The notes: generated by a model from the sequence alone, not told the origin. Shown: positions 1 to 8,969, counted from the first letter of the stretch. The stretch: DNA of 64,000 nucleotides from Paractinoplanes rishiriensis (GCF_016862375.1 NZ_BOMV01000083.1:62001-126000), one strand, 5' to 3'. Program-made: numbers and translations.

Positions 1-2
1 GC

Positions 3-548
3 GAACTCGCCCCCGCCTACGACGGCGCGCTCGACCTGCGCGGCGTGGCCGCCATCGCCCCGGTGTCCAACGCCGACCTGTTCGCGCCGCTGGTGCCCGG
101 CACGCCCGGCCAGGGCTACCTGGTGATGGGCCTGTTCGGCCTGCAGGCGGTGGACCCGGGCGTCAACGCGACCGCCCTGCTGGCCAACCCCGCCAAGCTG
201 CGGCTGCCGGTGCTGCTCTCCGGTTGCCTGTACGAGATCCTGGACGCATACGCCAACCTGACCCCGCAGCAGTTGCTGGCCGGCGGCGCCCTGCCGGACA
301 CCGTGGTGGCCAAACTGGCGCAGCACGTGAACCCCGGCCAGTCCCCGCCGAGCGCCCCCATCCTGCTGATCCAGGGCACCGCCGACGAGTCCGTCCCGTA
401 CGACCTGACCGCCGGCGCCCTGGTCCCCGAACTCGACGCCTACGACCAGCCGATGCTCTTCGTCCCGGTCGAGGGCGCCAACCCCGACAGCGCGGTAACC
501 GAAACCACCGGCCTGGTGGCCGATTGGATCGCCACCCGCTTCGCCTAG
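3..548 (+). CDS. Lipase-like alpha/beta hydrolase, C-terminal part (5' truncated by window)
   Basis: The reading frame is open from the window edge, so the start lies upstream. The visible 181 residues resemble the C-terminal half of actinobacterial secretory lipases: a stretch reading LDLRGVAAIAPVS, a long insertion, then GTADESVP, where the Asp of the catalytic triad is expected. The nucleophile elbow is outside the window. The position where family members have a His near the end (usually a G-x-D-H motif) reads GANPDSAV, so the catalytic His seems absent. It may be an inactive or altered hydrolase. A strong hairpin follows 36 bases after the stop. Confidence 0.6.
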   Translation, partial: ELAPAYDGALDLRGVAAIAPVSNADLFAPLVPGTPGQGYLVMGLFGLQAVDPGVNATALLANPAKLRLPVLLSGCLYEILDAYANLTPQQLLAGGALPDTVVAKLAQHVNPGQSPPSAPILLIQGTADESVPYDLTAGALVPELDAYDQPMLFVPVEGANPDSAVTETTGLVADWIATRFA

Positions 549-1129
549 CCCTCTTGCTCGCCCCGACTTTGCTCGCTCACCGCTGCCGGCGGCGTCCCAC
601 GTACGCGACCCCCTGCGTGGGATGCCGCCGGCACCTCTCGCCCACCGCCTCGCCGATGAAGCGATGTGACAACGCCCGGCTTTGCCGCGCGACCTCCGCC
701 GATGACGCACCACCATCGCAACCTCGACACCCAACCGCCCAGCAACGAGCCACCCCGCCGCCCGTCGCCCGCCACCCGATGCGCGGCCGGACGTCCGGGC
801 CGCTGAGCGGCCGGGCCAGTGCGCAGCCGGGCCAGGTGGGCGGCCGGTGCGCGGCCGGACCAGAGGCGTCGGTGGCCGACTATTCAGCGGTGCAAATGCA
901 TGCGGCATTTCGTCCTTCCTTTTCGGGCTTGGCGCCGCGCTGGTCAATTTCACCGGGATGTGCGGTGCAACCTGCCCGGCCTCGAATTCCGGGCCGGCAA
1001 GCCGGACCGGGAGCGCCCTTTCCCGGGTGAGCGGAGCGGCGGGGACGATCGCCGATGACATGGACGGGCGGGTTGTACCATTGCGGGCTCGCGTCAGAGA
1101 TCATGCGTGGCAACCGAGAGGCTCGCGAC
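549..1129. other. Intergenic region of 581 bases without a convincing gene
   Basis: Apart from the hairpin at 584-633, no reading frame here has codon bias or similarity that I can support. Around 810-870 the words GTGCGCRGCCGG and GGCCGG recur imperfectly. The stretch 890-960 is less GC-rich and may hold the promoter of the HTH gene that follows, but no clear -10/-35 pair is visible. Confidence 0.5.
584..633 (+). terminator. Hairpin downstream of the lipase-like gene
   Basis: Two 18-base arms (584-601 and 616-633) pair at 17 of 18 positions around a 14-base loop. There is no T-tract, as is common for actinobacterial terminators. It lies just after the stop at 548. Confidence 0.6.
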
Positions 1130-2155
1130 GTGGCCGGAGATCAAGAACGATCGGAATTCTTTGCGGAGCTCGACAAGGTTGTCGGGCAGTCCGGGCGGTC
1201 GGCGGACGACATCGGCCGGGCCACGCAGATCGCCCGGTCCCGCCTTTCGGAAATGCTCGGCGGGAAACTGACGCGCGTTCCCGCCAAGGCCGTGCTGGCC
1301 GCCATTCTGGAGGCCTGCGGCCTCGGCACCACCGAGATCGGCGAATGGGAGGTGCGGCGGCTCGCGCTGGCCGATTTTCCGAGCACGTACGCCGAAGTAG
1401 CGCACCTGACCAGAGAACTGGACCGGGCGACCGAAAACCTGGACGCCCGGCGCGCCGACGAGCAGCGGCTGCGGGACCGGCTGGCCGACACCACCGGGCA
1501 GCGCGACGGGCTCCGCGCGTCCGCGGCCCCCTCCCCTACTCAGCGCGGCAAACTGGCCGCCGCGGGCCGGCACATCGAGGCGCTCGCCGCCCGCCTGGCC
1601 GAGGCCGTCGAGCGCGCCCGGGCCGCCGAGATCGCCGTGGCCGGCCTGCGCTCCGACCTGAGCCGCGCCGAGTTCGACCTGCTCTACGAGGACTGCCGCC
1701 GGCCGCCGGAGGCCGACGGTACGCACGGCGACCTCGGCGAGGCGCAGGGCCTGATGGCCGCCGCGCTGAGCCACCTGCGGGGCGCCACCCAGCAGGTGCA
1801 CGAACAGTTCAGCGGCCGGGCCGGCGGCATTCGGCACGAGGTCGTCGCCTATCTGCATTCGTCGTGTGCGGAATTGGAGAATTCGCTGCGCGCCCTGGAC
1901 GAATTCACCCTCCGGTCCACTCAGCATCTGCACACCGCCACCGGCGCGATCGCCGTCCTCTCCGAGCGGCTACGGCAAACTTCGGCCGAGATGGCGGAAT
2001 GCCTGCGGACGCTGACCGATTGCCGGCAGAAAATCGAGGCGCTCGACGACTTCGGCTGCTCCGAACTCGGTGAACTCGCCCACCGGGCCGCCGCCACGTT
2101 GGAGAGTTCGCAGGGCACCGCCGCGGCCGCCGCCCGGGCCCTGGAGGACGGCTGA
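1130..2155 (+). CDS. Helix-turn-helix protein with long coiled-coil region
   Basis: The first 70 residues form an XRE-like helix-turn-helix (SADDIGRATQIARSRLSEML then GGKLTRVPAKAVLAAILEACGL). The rest is rich in Ala, Arg, Glu and Leu heptads (about residues 90-180 and 250-330) and should form coiled coils. It may be a DNA-binding protein that oligomerises through its tail, but no ligand domain is recognisable. The GTG at 1130 is preferred because GAGAGG sits about 8 bases upstream and the HTH begins soon after. ATG at 1103 is the alternative. Function is unknown. Confidence 0.7.
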   Translation: MAGDQERSEFFAELDKVVGQSGRSADDIGRATQIARSRLSEMLGGKLTRVPAKAVLAAILEACGLGTTEIGEWEVRRLALADFPSTYAEVAHLTRELDRATENLDARRADEQRLRDRLADTTGQRDGLRASAAPSPTQRGKLAAAGRHIEALAARLAEAVERARAAEIAVAGLRSDLSRAEFDLLYEDCRRPPEADGTHGDLGEAQGLMAAALSHLRGATQQVHEQFSGRAGGIRHEVVAYLHSSCAELENSLRALDEFTLRSTQHLHTATGAIAVLSERLRQTSAEMAECLRTLTDCRQKIEALDDFGCSELGELAHRAAATLESSQGTAAAAARALEDG

Positions 2156-2239
2156 CCCGTCCGGGGTCGGTAGGAGGCGTACACCTTTTGAGCCGAACGG
2201 CCGTTCTCCCGGCGCAAAGGCCGCATCCAAACTGTCGCG

Positions 2240-2890
2240 GTGATGAATCAGACACGGGCGGTGTGGGCGCGGCTGTCGACGATCCAGCGGGCCGGCCTGA
2301 TCGGGGCGGCCCTCGTGCTGCCCTGCTGCGGCGGCGTGGCGGTGGTCGGCGCGCTGTCCGGCGACGTCGAGCCGGCGACGGTGCCGGCCCCCGGGGCCGC
2401 GGTCGCCGCCGAGCAACGGGCCGATCCGCCGGCGCCCGAGTCGGGCAGCACGAAGCCCGCTGACCAGGCCGCCGGGACCACGACCAAGACCGTCAAGGTC
2501 CGCAAGTCGGTCGGCTACCCGACGCGTACGGTCGACGACGACAGCCTGGCGCAGGGTAGGACGAAGGTCCGCACCCACGGCGAGGCCGGCGAGCGCACCC
2601 TCACGTACCGGGTCACCGTAACCGGCGGCAGGGAGACCGGACGGAAGCTGGTCAGCGACGTGGTAACCCGCAAACCGGTGCCCAAGGTCGTGGCGATCGG
2701 CACCAGAACCGCAAAGGCACCGGACGCCGGCTGCGACGCCAACTACACGCCGTGCGTCCCGATCGCCCAGGACGTCGACTGCCGTGGCGGCAGCGGCGAC
2801 GGCCCGGCCTACGTGGACGGCCCGGTCCGGGTGATCGGCAACGACCCGTACGACCTGGACCGCGACGGCGACGGCGTGGCCTGCGACTAA
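2240..2890 (+). CDS. G5 and excalibur domain membrane-anchored protein
   Basis: The N-terminus has a membrane segment (about residues 17-39) with CC before it ends, followed by a Pro/Ala linker. Residues about 85-160 look like a G5 domain, a beta-rich module thought to bind cell-wall sugars. The C-terminus ends DPYDLDRDGDGVACD, the excalibur calcium-binding motif with paired Cys. It is probably exposed outside the membrane at the cell wall. The GTG at 2240 is followed directly by ATG at 2243; either may be the start. The gene converges with and overlaps the TetR gene by four bases. Confidence 0.8.
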   Translation: MMNQTRAVWARLSTIQRAGLIGAALVLPCCGGVAVVGALSGDVEPATVPAPGAAVAAEQRADPPAPESGSTKPADQAAGTTTKTVKVRKSVGYPTRTVDDDSLAQGRTKVRTHGEAGERTLTYRVTVTGGRETGRKLVSDVVTRKPVPKVVAIGTRTAKAPDAGCDANYTPCVPIAQDVDCRGGSGDGPAYVDGPVRVIGNDPYDLDRDGDGVACD

Positions 2891-3489
2891 CCCGGGCCGA
2901 GGCGGGAGATCAGCCGGCTCAGCTGGTCGCGGTAGCGCTCCTGGAACTCGGGTGTGTCGGGTGACAGGCCGGTGAAGTCCTCGGCGAACTGGGCCAGCAG
3001 CGTGGGTGCCAGCGCCGCACCGAACAACGCCAGTTGCAGGTAGGCCGGGTCTAGATCGGCAGCGATCTCCCCGGCCTCCTGGCGCTTGCGCAGATCGTCG
3101 ACCATCGCGCGGCGGTACGCGGCGGCCCCCTCCTCGCGGTCGCCGGCCAAGGCCTGCCAGACGAGCAGGCGTACCCAATAACGCTGTTGATCTCCGACGT
3201 TGGCGAACGCCGACACCACCTCCGCCAGCGGCGCGTCCGGACGGTTGAGCGAGCCGCTCATCCGGCGCCAGCGTTCGATCAGCGCGCGGTACAGCCCCTC
3301 CTTGCCGTCGAAGTAGTACGAGATCAGCTGCTGGTTGGCCCCGGCCCGGCGGGCGATCGCCCCGATCCGCGCCCCGGCGTAGCCGTGCTCGCCGAACTCC
3401 ACCAGCGCCGCGTCGAGGATCCGCTCCCGGGTGCGCTCGGCGTCGCGCTTGCGGTCGTCACCGGTCGGGGCACGCCGAGCTGTGGGCAT
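2887..3489 (-). CDS. TetR-family transcriptional repressor
   Basis: About 200 residues with the typical N-terminal HTH (RILDAALVEFGEHGYAGARI, then AIARRAGANQQLISYYFDGK) and a helical ligand-binding domain ending in a Leu/Arg-rich tail. The start ATG at 3489 is chosen because a longer frame would run through the operator. It is divergent from the flavin monooxygenase at 3554, and a 20-base near-perfect palindrome lies between them. It therefore probably represses both itself and the monooxygenase until a small molecule, perhaps the monooxygenase substrate, is bound. Confidence 0.9.
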   Translation of the reverse strand: MPTARRAPTGDDRKRDAERTRERILDAALVEFGEHGYAGARIGAIARRAGANQQLISYYFDGKEGLYRALIERWRRMSGSLNRPDAPLAEVVSAFANVGDQQRYWVRLLVWQALAGDREEGAAAYRRAMVDDLRKRQEAGEIAADLDPAYLQLALFGAALAPTLLAQFAEDFTGLSPDTPEFQERYRDQLSRLISRLGPG

Positions 3490-3502
3490 GGCCCGTACGG
3501 TA

Positions 3503-3522
3503 TCAATCAAACGTTTGGTTGA
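3503..3522. promoter_or_regulatory. Palindromic TetR operator overlapping a -35 element
   Basis: TCAATCAAACGTTTGGTTGA is a dyad with 9 of 10 base pairs matching, in the 64-base gap between the TetR and monooxygenase starts. A consensus -35 hexamer TTGACA for the rightward gene occupies 3519-3524 and overlaps the right end of the dyad, so repressor binding would block polymerase. The -10 for that promoter is not obvious. Confidence 0.75.
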
Positions 3523-3553
3523 CAGAGTCATTCATAGGGGTGACAGTGGTGGC

Positions 3554-4723
3554 ATGAAGGTGATGGTTATCGGCGGCGGCATCGGCGGCCTGGCCCTCGC
3601 GCAGGGCCTGCGGCACACCGGGATCGCCTGCGACGTCTACGAACGCACCCGGGAACGCGCCGACTGGCTCCAGGGCTACCGCATCCACATCAACCCGGCC
3701 GGCGCCGCGGCGCTGCGCAACTGCCTCTCCCCCGCCGGATGGCAGGCGTTCGAGTCCGGCGTGGCGGACGACGACGGCGGCTTCGGCTTTCTCACCGACC
3801 AGTGCACCGACCTGCTCGAACTCCCCGCCGCCGAGATCAACGCCGGCGGCGGGCGGCACTACGGGGTGAGCCGCATCCGGCTGCGCGAGGTTCTGCTGGA
3901 CGGCCTCGGCACGGTGCACCACGGCCGCGAGTTCACCCACTACGCATCCGACGGCGACCGGGTCACCGCGTTCTTCGCCGACGGCACCACCGCCACGGCC
4001 GACGTCCTGGTCGGGGCCGACGGCGCCAACTCCCGCGTCCGCGCCCAACTCCTGCCGCACGCCCACCGCGCCGACACCGGCGTGCTGGCGGTGGCGGGCA
4101 AGCACCCGCTGCCGGCCACGGCCCTGCCGCCGGTACTCACCACCCGGACCAACCTGGTCGTGCCCCGCGGCCGCGGCTCGCTGTTCACCGCGGTCTGGCC
4201 GCCCGACTACGCGCTCTGGGGCTTCCACGACGCCGCCGCGCGCTTCCCGGCCGGGCTCACCGGGATGCCGGGCGACGCCCTCCAGCAGGTCGTCCTGTCC
4301 CGGCTGGCCGGCTGGTCGCCCGCCTTCCACCGCCTGGTGTCGGGCAGCGATCCGGCCACCGTCAACGCGATCCGGGTGCGCAGCGCCAGCCCGGTGCGGC
4401 CCTGGCCCACCGGGCGCGTCACGCTGCTCGGCGACGCCATCCACAACATGACCCCGATGGCCGGCATCGGCGCCAACACCGCGCTGCGCGATGCCGATCT
4501 GCTGCGCGTCCAACTCACCCAGGTGCCACTCATTCCCGCCATTGCCACGTACGAGCGACGCATGCTCGACTATGGATTCGCGGCCGTACGCCAGTCCCTG
4601 CGCAACGCCCAGCGGGCCGCCCACTCCAGCGGCTTCGGCCGCGCCGCGTTCCGCACCACCCTGCGCCTGACCGCCGCCGTCCCGCCGATACGCCGCGCGA
4701 TGGCCCGCGGCCTGGGCCGCTAG
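3554..4723 (+). CDS. FAD-dependent aromatic-ring monooxygenase (PHBH fold)
   Basis: A 389-residue class A flavoprotein monooxygenase that should use NAD(P)H and O2 to hydroxylate a small organic substrate. The N-terminal dinucleotide fold is MKVMVIGGGIGGLALAQGL. The DG motif reads VGADGANSRVRAQL near residue 155, and the GD motif GRVTLLGDAIHNMTPMAGIG near residue 290 binds the FAD ribityl chain. The C-terminal tail is basic and helical. The ATG at 3554 begins exactly at the Rossmann strand. It is divergent from, and probably repressed by, the adjacent TetR protein. The substrate cannot be told from sequence. Confidence 0.9.
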   Translation: MKVMVIGGGIGGLALAQGLRHTGIACDVYERTRERADWLQGYRIHINPAGAAALRNCLSPAGWQAFESGVADDDGGFGFLTDQCTDLLELPAAEINAGGGRHYGVSRIRLREVLLDGLGTVHHGREFTHYASDGDRVTAFFADGTTATADVLVGADGANSRVRAQLLPHAHRADTGVLAVAGKHPLPATALPPVLTTRTNLVVPRGRGSLFTAVWPPDYALWGFHDAAARFPAGLTGMPGDALQQVVLSRLAGWSPAFHRLVSGSDPATVNAIRVRSASPVRPWPTGRVTLLGDAIHNMTPMAGIGANTALRDADLLRVQLTQVPLIPAIATYERRMLDYGFAAVRQSLRNAQRAAHSSGFGRAAFRTTLRLTAAVPPIRRAMARGLGR

Positions 4724-4747
4724 ATTCTCAGCCCCCTTGGGTCAGGA

Positions 4748-4796
4748 CACCTGCGCCGTTGTCCCCCGCTGGGGGCGGCGGACGGTCGCACAGGTG
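4748..4796. terminator. Extended hairpin between convergent genes
   Basis: CACCTG (4748) pairs with CAGGTG (4791) outside an imperfect stem whose core is CCCCC-GCT-GGGGG (4763-4775). It sits between the convergent monooxygenase and PhoX-type genes and could end transcripts from both sides. Confidence 0.5.
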
Positions 4797-4864
4797 GGCG
4801 GGCGGTTGAGTGTCGGCAGGCTTGAGTCCGCCGGAACCCGAAGCTCCGTAGACCGGCGGCGGGG

Positions 4865-6316
4865 TCAGCCCAGGTATTTCTCCCACGGGCCGGTGATGGC
4901 CAGGGTGAGGCCGGGGTCCTGCATGTTGACGAAGAGCACCTTTCCGTCGTCGGTGAAGACTGGGCCGCAGAACTCCGAGTCGTTGAACTGGTTGCGGGCG
5001 ATGGCGTAGGTCGGTCCGCCCGGGAAGGCGCTCAGCACGTGCGAGGCACCGGCACCGTCCTCGGCGAGCACCAGGCTTCCCCACGGCGTCACGGTCACGT
5101 TGTCCGGGCCGTCGAAGGTCAGGTCGGTGTACTTCGCCGGCGCGCCCTCCTCGGCCGTGGCCTGGTGCGGGAAGTAGGTGACCAGCTGGATGGTCTGCGC
5201 CCGGTAGTGGTAGAACCAGACCATGCCGTCGTGCGGGGCCGCGTCCGCCGGCAGTTCACCCTCCTCCCAGGCGTACGAGTTGACCACGTAGACGCCCTCG
5301 TCGGTGCCCCACACGCCCTCGAATTTGCGGCCGCGGGTGACCTGGCCGTCGGCGAACTGCTCGCGCACCAGGGTGGTCCGCGCGTCGCGTTCGGGCACCT
5401 CGATCCACCGGACCGGGAACGGCCGGCCCAGCTGGGCCGAGGTCAGGTAGGCGACGTCCGGCAGCACCGAGCCGTCGTCCATGATGATCTGCATGGCGGC
5501 GAGCACGCCGGCGTCGGCGGCCAGGCGGGTGAGCACGCGCGGGCCGGCCTTGACACCGGCCGGCGCGGTCCATCGGTAGAAGAGGCCGTTCGGCTCGTCG
5601 GCGTCCTCGGACAGGTAGATGTGGGTGCGGTCCCGGTCGATCGCCAGGGCCTCGTGCGCGTACCGCCCCAGGCATTTGATCGGCTTCGGGTCGGTGGTGC
5701 CGTCCGCCCAGACCTCGAAGACGTAGCCGTGGTCCTTCTGGAAGCGGCCGCTCCGGTCGCCCTCGGTCCACTCGTCGCCGGCCCGGTCCTCGGTCTCCTC
5801 GCAGGTCAGCCACGTGCCCCACGGGGTCGGGCCGCCGGCGCAGTTGGCGACGGTGCCGGAGATGGCGACGAACTCGCCGAGGTTGCGGCCGGCCCGGTCG
5901 GTTCTGATCACGGTGCAGCCGCCGGCGTCGACCGCACCCGGGTCATAGACGGTGCCCCGGACGTGCGGCACGCCGAACTCGGCACCGGGGTCTATCTCGT
6001 GGTTCTGGATCAGCGTGTAACGGCCGGGTCCGGCGCTGAAGGCGGCCATGCCGTCGTGGTCGGCCGGGGTCAGACCCTGGCCGCGGTCGAGCCGGGTGAC
6101 CCCGGTGCGGGTGACGACGGCGTAGCTGAAGCCGGCCGGCAGCGCCAGGATCCCGTCGGGGTCGTCGACGAGCGGCGGGAACGGCACGTGGCCGCGGCCG
6201 GCGGGCCCGTGCGGCCGGCCCGGGTGGGCCTGGGCCAGGGACGGGACGGCGCCGGCGACGGCGAGTCCGACGCCGGCGGCACCGCCGGCCAGGAAGGTAC
6301 GACGAGAGGCAGGCAT
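4865..6316 (-). CDS. PhoX/DUF839-family Tat-exported protein
   Basis: A 483-residue protein with a twin-arginine signal (SRRTFLAGGAAGVGLAVAGA, cut probably after AQA). The body matches the PhoX/DUF839 beta-propeller family, whose best-known members are Ca/Fe-dependent alkaline phosphatases. Family landmarks are visible: TLIQNHE, WGTWLTCEET about residue 165, the EALAIDRD and YLSEDADEPNGLFYRW stretch, and EGVWGTDEGVYVVNS. It should act outside the membrane in phosphate release or a related hydrolysis. The ATG at 6316 has AAGGAG about 8 bases upstream. The frame extends further upstream but without a signal peptide. Confidence 0.85.
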   Translation of the reverse strand: MPASRRTFLAGGAAGVGLAVAGAVPSLAQAHPGRPHGPAGRGHVPFPPLVDDPDGILALPAGFSYAVVTRTGVTRLDRGQGLTPADHDGMAAFSAGPGRYTLIQNHEIDPGAEFGVPHVRGTVYDPGAVDAGGCTVIRTDRAGRNLGEFVAISGTVANCAGGPTPWGTWLTCEETEDRAGDEWTEGDRSGRFQKDHGYVFEVWADGTTDPKPIKCLGRYAHEALAIDRDRTHIYLSEDADEPNGLFYRWTAPAGVKAGPRVLTRLAADAGVLAAMQIIMDDGSVLPDVAYLTSAQLGRPFPVRWIEVPERDARTTLVREQFADGQVTRGRKFEGVWGTDEGVYVVNSYAWEEGELPADAAPHDGMVWFYHYRAQTIQLVTYFPHQATAEEGAPAKYTDLTFDGPDNVTVTPWGSLVLAEDGAGASHVLSAFPGGPTYAIARNQFNDSEFCGPVFTDDGKVLFVNMQDPGLTLAITGPWEKYLG

Positions 6317-6424
6317 CAGGGTCAACTCCTTGGGCGCACGGGGTGGGACGCCGCACAGCCAACCCGCGCGGATCGACGCCGACGCACCGTCCAGCTGATG
6401 CGCCGGCGACATCGGTTTGAAGAC

Positions 6425-6880
6425 TTAGCCGAGGCCGTGGCCGACCAGATCGGGATGAGCGGCCGGCTCCAGGACCTCGCCGAGGTAGTTGTGGGCGGCG
6501 TCGTGCTGCCCGCGGCCCGGTGTCCGGAGCATGGTGAGGCGGCCGGGGTAGATGCCGCGCAGCGCGAAACCCGCGGCACGTGCAGGATCATCACGGCGTC
6601 CGAGCGGATCACGCCGGCCTGGCCCTGCCGCCAGTCCACGCCGATCAGCAGGATGTTAACGCTGACCAGAATCGACGCGAGGCCGGACCGGAGTGCGAGG
6701 CGGACCTGCGCGCCCACCACGAAGAACGTGGCGGTCGCCCGGTGCCGCCGGAGTGCGTCGAGGATCCGCGGCGTCCAGAGCGGGTCCGGGCCGTCGTCGA
6801 AGGTCAGGGCGACCTACGCGGCGGCAGCCGCTCGGCGACGAGCCGGCGGCCCGCGGGCGCCCGGTGTTTGCGGTGGCGAG
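6425..6880 (-). pseudogene. Decayed polysaccharide deacetylase (NodB domain)
   Basis: On the minus strand the NodB signature [20 protein letters not shown] (6813 downward) is intact but preceded directly by an in-frame TAG at 6816-6814. Upstream coding-like sequence (LVAERLPPR) lies in another frame. After FFVVGAQV the frame skips the middle of the catalytic domain and resumes with [10 protein letters not shown] and DAVMILHV, which are C-terminal family motifs. A further frame change then leads to a stop at 6425-6427. The second Asp/His metal-site motif is missing. This is a broken gene with a frameshift, a stop and an internal deletion. Confidence 0.75.
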
Positions 6881-7040
6881 GGCTCGCAGCAGCCGGGTGT
6901 CGTTCAGTTCGTTCATGATCCATGGTCGTCCGCCGCGATGGTAGCCAGCGGTGCGTGCGGCGGGCTGCCCCATTTCGTGAGACGCGGAGCACGGCCGCGC
7001 CGGCCGACCGGGCACAGGTCCGGTCAGCCGGCGCGGCGGG

Positions 7041-7670
7041 TCACTTGGCGGCGGCGAGGGCGGTCAGGTCGGTGCGCTTCAGCGTGATGCTGTTGCCCGA
7101 CATGGCCGTCAGGGATCCGTCGGCGCCGACCAGATACTTGCCCTGCTCCGGGCTGAGCAGGGCGGCCGGCGAGTCCGGGAAGGTGGCCAGGAACAGCAGG
7201 TACGTCTTGTCAACGGCCATCGAGGTCTGCTTGTCCTCGATGTACTGCACGCCGTCGACGGTGCCGCCCATCTGCTTGACCTCGACCCGGTCACCGGCCT
7301 TGGCCGCGCCCTTGTGGACGCCGACCACCTCGGCGGTGAACACCGTCTCGACGAGCGGCGGCGGCGCCGGTGGCGCGTCCTTGCCGGCCGGGGCGCCGGC
7401 CTGCGGGTTGGTCTTCGGGTCGCTGCCCTGGTTGACCGGCTCGGCCTCCTTGACCACCCGGGACTCGACGAGCCGGGCCTCGACCACCAGGTTGGCGGTC
7501 CGGTAGAGGTCCTTCGCGGTGCCGTACACCGGGTAGTCACCCGCGTAGATCACCGGATTGCCGTGCGCCGTGGTCTTGCCCGCGCCGGTCGCGTCGGTGC
7601 CGGCCGCGCAGCCCGCCGCGAGCACCGCGGCGGACAGGACGGCGGCGAACCGGATCGATGCCGTGGTCAT
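7041..7670 (-). CDS. Putative secreted lipoprotein of unknown function
   Basis: The 209-residue product starts with a lipoprotein signal and lipobox (VLAAGC, Cys at residue 21), so it should be anchored to the outer face of the membrane. The body is a beta-rich region with a Pro/Ala-rich insert (about residues 88-108) and no catalytic motif that I recognise. The phrases VVEARLVESRVV and EVVGVHKGAAKAGDRVEV resemble small beta-barrel extracellular domains. The ATG at 7670 has AAGGGGC about 8 bases upstream. It lies downstream of the snapalysin-like protease on the same strand. Confidence 0.6.
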   Translation of the reverse strand: MTTASIRFAAVLSAAVLAAGCAAGTDATGAGKTTAHGNPVIYAGDYPVYGTAKDLYRTANLVVEARLVESRVVKEAEPVNQGSDPKTNPQAGAPAGKDAPPAPPPLVETVFTAEVVGVHKGAAKAGDRVEVKQMGGTVDGVQYIEDKQTSMAVDKTYLLFLATFPDSPAALLSPEQGKYLVGADGSLTAMSGNSITLKRTDLTALAAAK

Positions 7671-7707
7671 CACGTGCCCCTTCGGTCCCCGGAACCGTAA
7701 TCCGGAA

Positions 7708-8262
7708 CTAGTTGTAGTAGGCATTGACGTCACTCACGTCGTGGGGTTGCGGAGTCACCATCGAATTGCGGTTCCGCCCCTCGTTCATGATGCTGGTCAC
7801 ACCGGACGAGGACGAGAGGTCGGAACAGTTGAACGCGTGCCCGTATTCGTGCACGAGAACGCTGGTGACGAAGTTCGAGAAATTCGTCGCCCTGGCCGAA
7901 ATGGTCCGCGCGTTCATCCGGATGTAGTAGCAGAAATCCCCGCACCGGGTGTAGTAGCCGAACCAGGTGTTCGAGTAGGACGCGGCGGTGATCGACGAGC
8001 CCGAGTTGTTGTACTTCGAGATGTACGCCGGGCTGGCCGTCGCGTTCCAGTTGGCCAGGCCGCGGTCCAGCGCGGGCTGCCACTGGCTGTTGTAGTTGTA
8101 CGGATAGACCTCGATCCGCGCGATGATCTGGCCCGTTCCGCTGTAGTGTGCCTGCGCCGGCACCGCGGCCGACGCGACGCCGAGCGCCGCCACGCAGGCG
8201 ACGGCCAGGACGCGGCCCACGGTTCGGCGGCGTTGGTGGTTCAAATCCCCGTAATGAGTCAC
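7708..8262 (-). CDS. Snapalysin-like secreted zinc metalloprotease
   Basis: A 184-residue pre-protein with a basic N-terminus, a hydrophobic signal segment and a cleavage region near AQA. The zinc motif reads HEYGHAFNCSD, matching the HExxHxxxxxD pattern of peptidase family M7 (snapalysin), in which Asp is the third ligand. A Met-turn-like TSIMNEG follows. Four Cys residues could form disulfides. It is probably a small extracellular neutral protease. The GTG at 8262 is supported by GGAG seven bases upstream. Its 3' end overlaps the region upstream of the lipoprotein gene, hinting at joint expression. Confidence 0.8.
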   Translation of the reverse strand: MTHYGDLNHQRRRTVGRVLAVACVAALGVASAAVPAQAHYSGTGQIIARIEVYPYNYNSQWQPALDRGLANWNATASPAYISKYNNSGSSITAASYSNTWFGYYTRCGDFCYYIRMNARTISARATNFSNFVTSVLVHEYGHAFNCSDLSSSSGVTSIMNEGRNRNSMVTPQPHDVSDVNAYYN

Positions 8263-8537
8263 GCATTCGCTCCGATTCAGTGAATGACACGTAATTCGGC
8301 CATGCGGATATGACGCACGAGACGAGCGTCGTCTGGGCGGCGAATGTCAACAGGGCAGCGAGGTGAACCTCGAGCCGAGACCTGTTTGAGTGGGCGAAGT
8401 CAGCCGCCCGACATGCAGAAGTGGTCAACCATCGACGATCACTACCCCCGTAGATCAACTTGCGTAGATCATTTCTGCGCATCGATGCCCGGCAATCATT
8501 TCATCCACCGGCTGATCGAGCAAGGTCCAGTTTGGAT

Positions 8538-8969
8538 TCACCCGAGGCCGGAAAGCTGGCGGCTCGTACATTTCCCTAGCGCGCCCGGACCGCGCGCGTC
8601 CGGGCACTCGCGGTACACCCAGTCCTCGGTGCTGAACCGGTTCGCCGAACGGTCGTCGAAAATCTCCAGGCCCGGCCTGCCGGGCACCGCGCGGTGATAG
8701 GCCACCACCCGGGCGCCCTCGTCACTCATTCCGGTGACGACGAGTTCCGCGCCGCGGCCCTGTTGCATCGCCGACACCAGGCAGCCCTCCGCCGCGCTGA
8801 CCGGGACGACGCCGACCGCCTGCTGCTCGACCTCGCCGCAGCCGGGCAGCGCGGTCCGGCCGGTGAACTCGGCCGGGACGCGGCCGGCGGCCAGGAACCA
8901 GAGGCCGGCACCGGCCAGCACCAGCACGACCGCTCCGACCCACAGGAACCGGCGAATCCTGACATTCAT
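8538..8969 (-). CDS. Single-pass membrane protein, unknown function
   Basis: A 143-residue protein with a basic start (MNVRIRRF), one membrane helix (about residues 9-29) and an outer domain with paired Cys (PGCGEV, EGCLVS, YRECPD, GKCTS) that may be disulfide-bonded. The ATG at 8969 has GGAGG six bases upstream. It is divergent from the MoxR gene. The family is not recognised. Confidence 0.6.
   Translation of the reverse strand: MNVRIRRFLWVGAVVLVLAGAGLWFLAAGRVPAEFTGRTALPGCGEVEQQAVGVVPVSAAEGCLVSAMQQGRGAELVVTGMSDEGARVVAYHRAVPGRPGLEIFDDRSANRFSTEDWVYRECPDARGPGALGKCTSRQLSGLG

Noticed and set aside
5039-7087. A 682-codon plus-strand open frame opposite the PhoX-type gene
   Set aside because: It is antisense to a protein with a Tat signal, ribosome-binding site and family motifs; no similarity of its own was seen.
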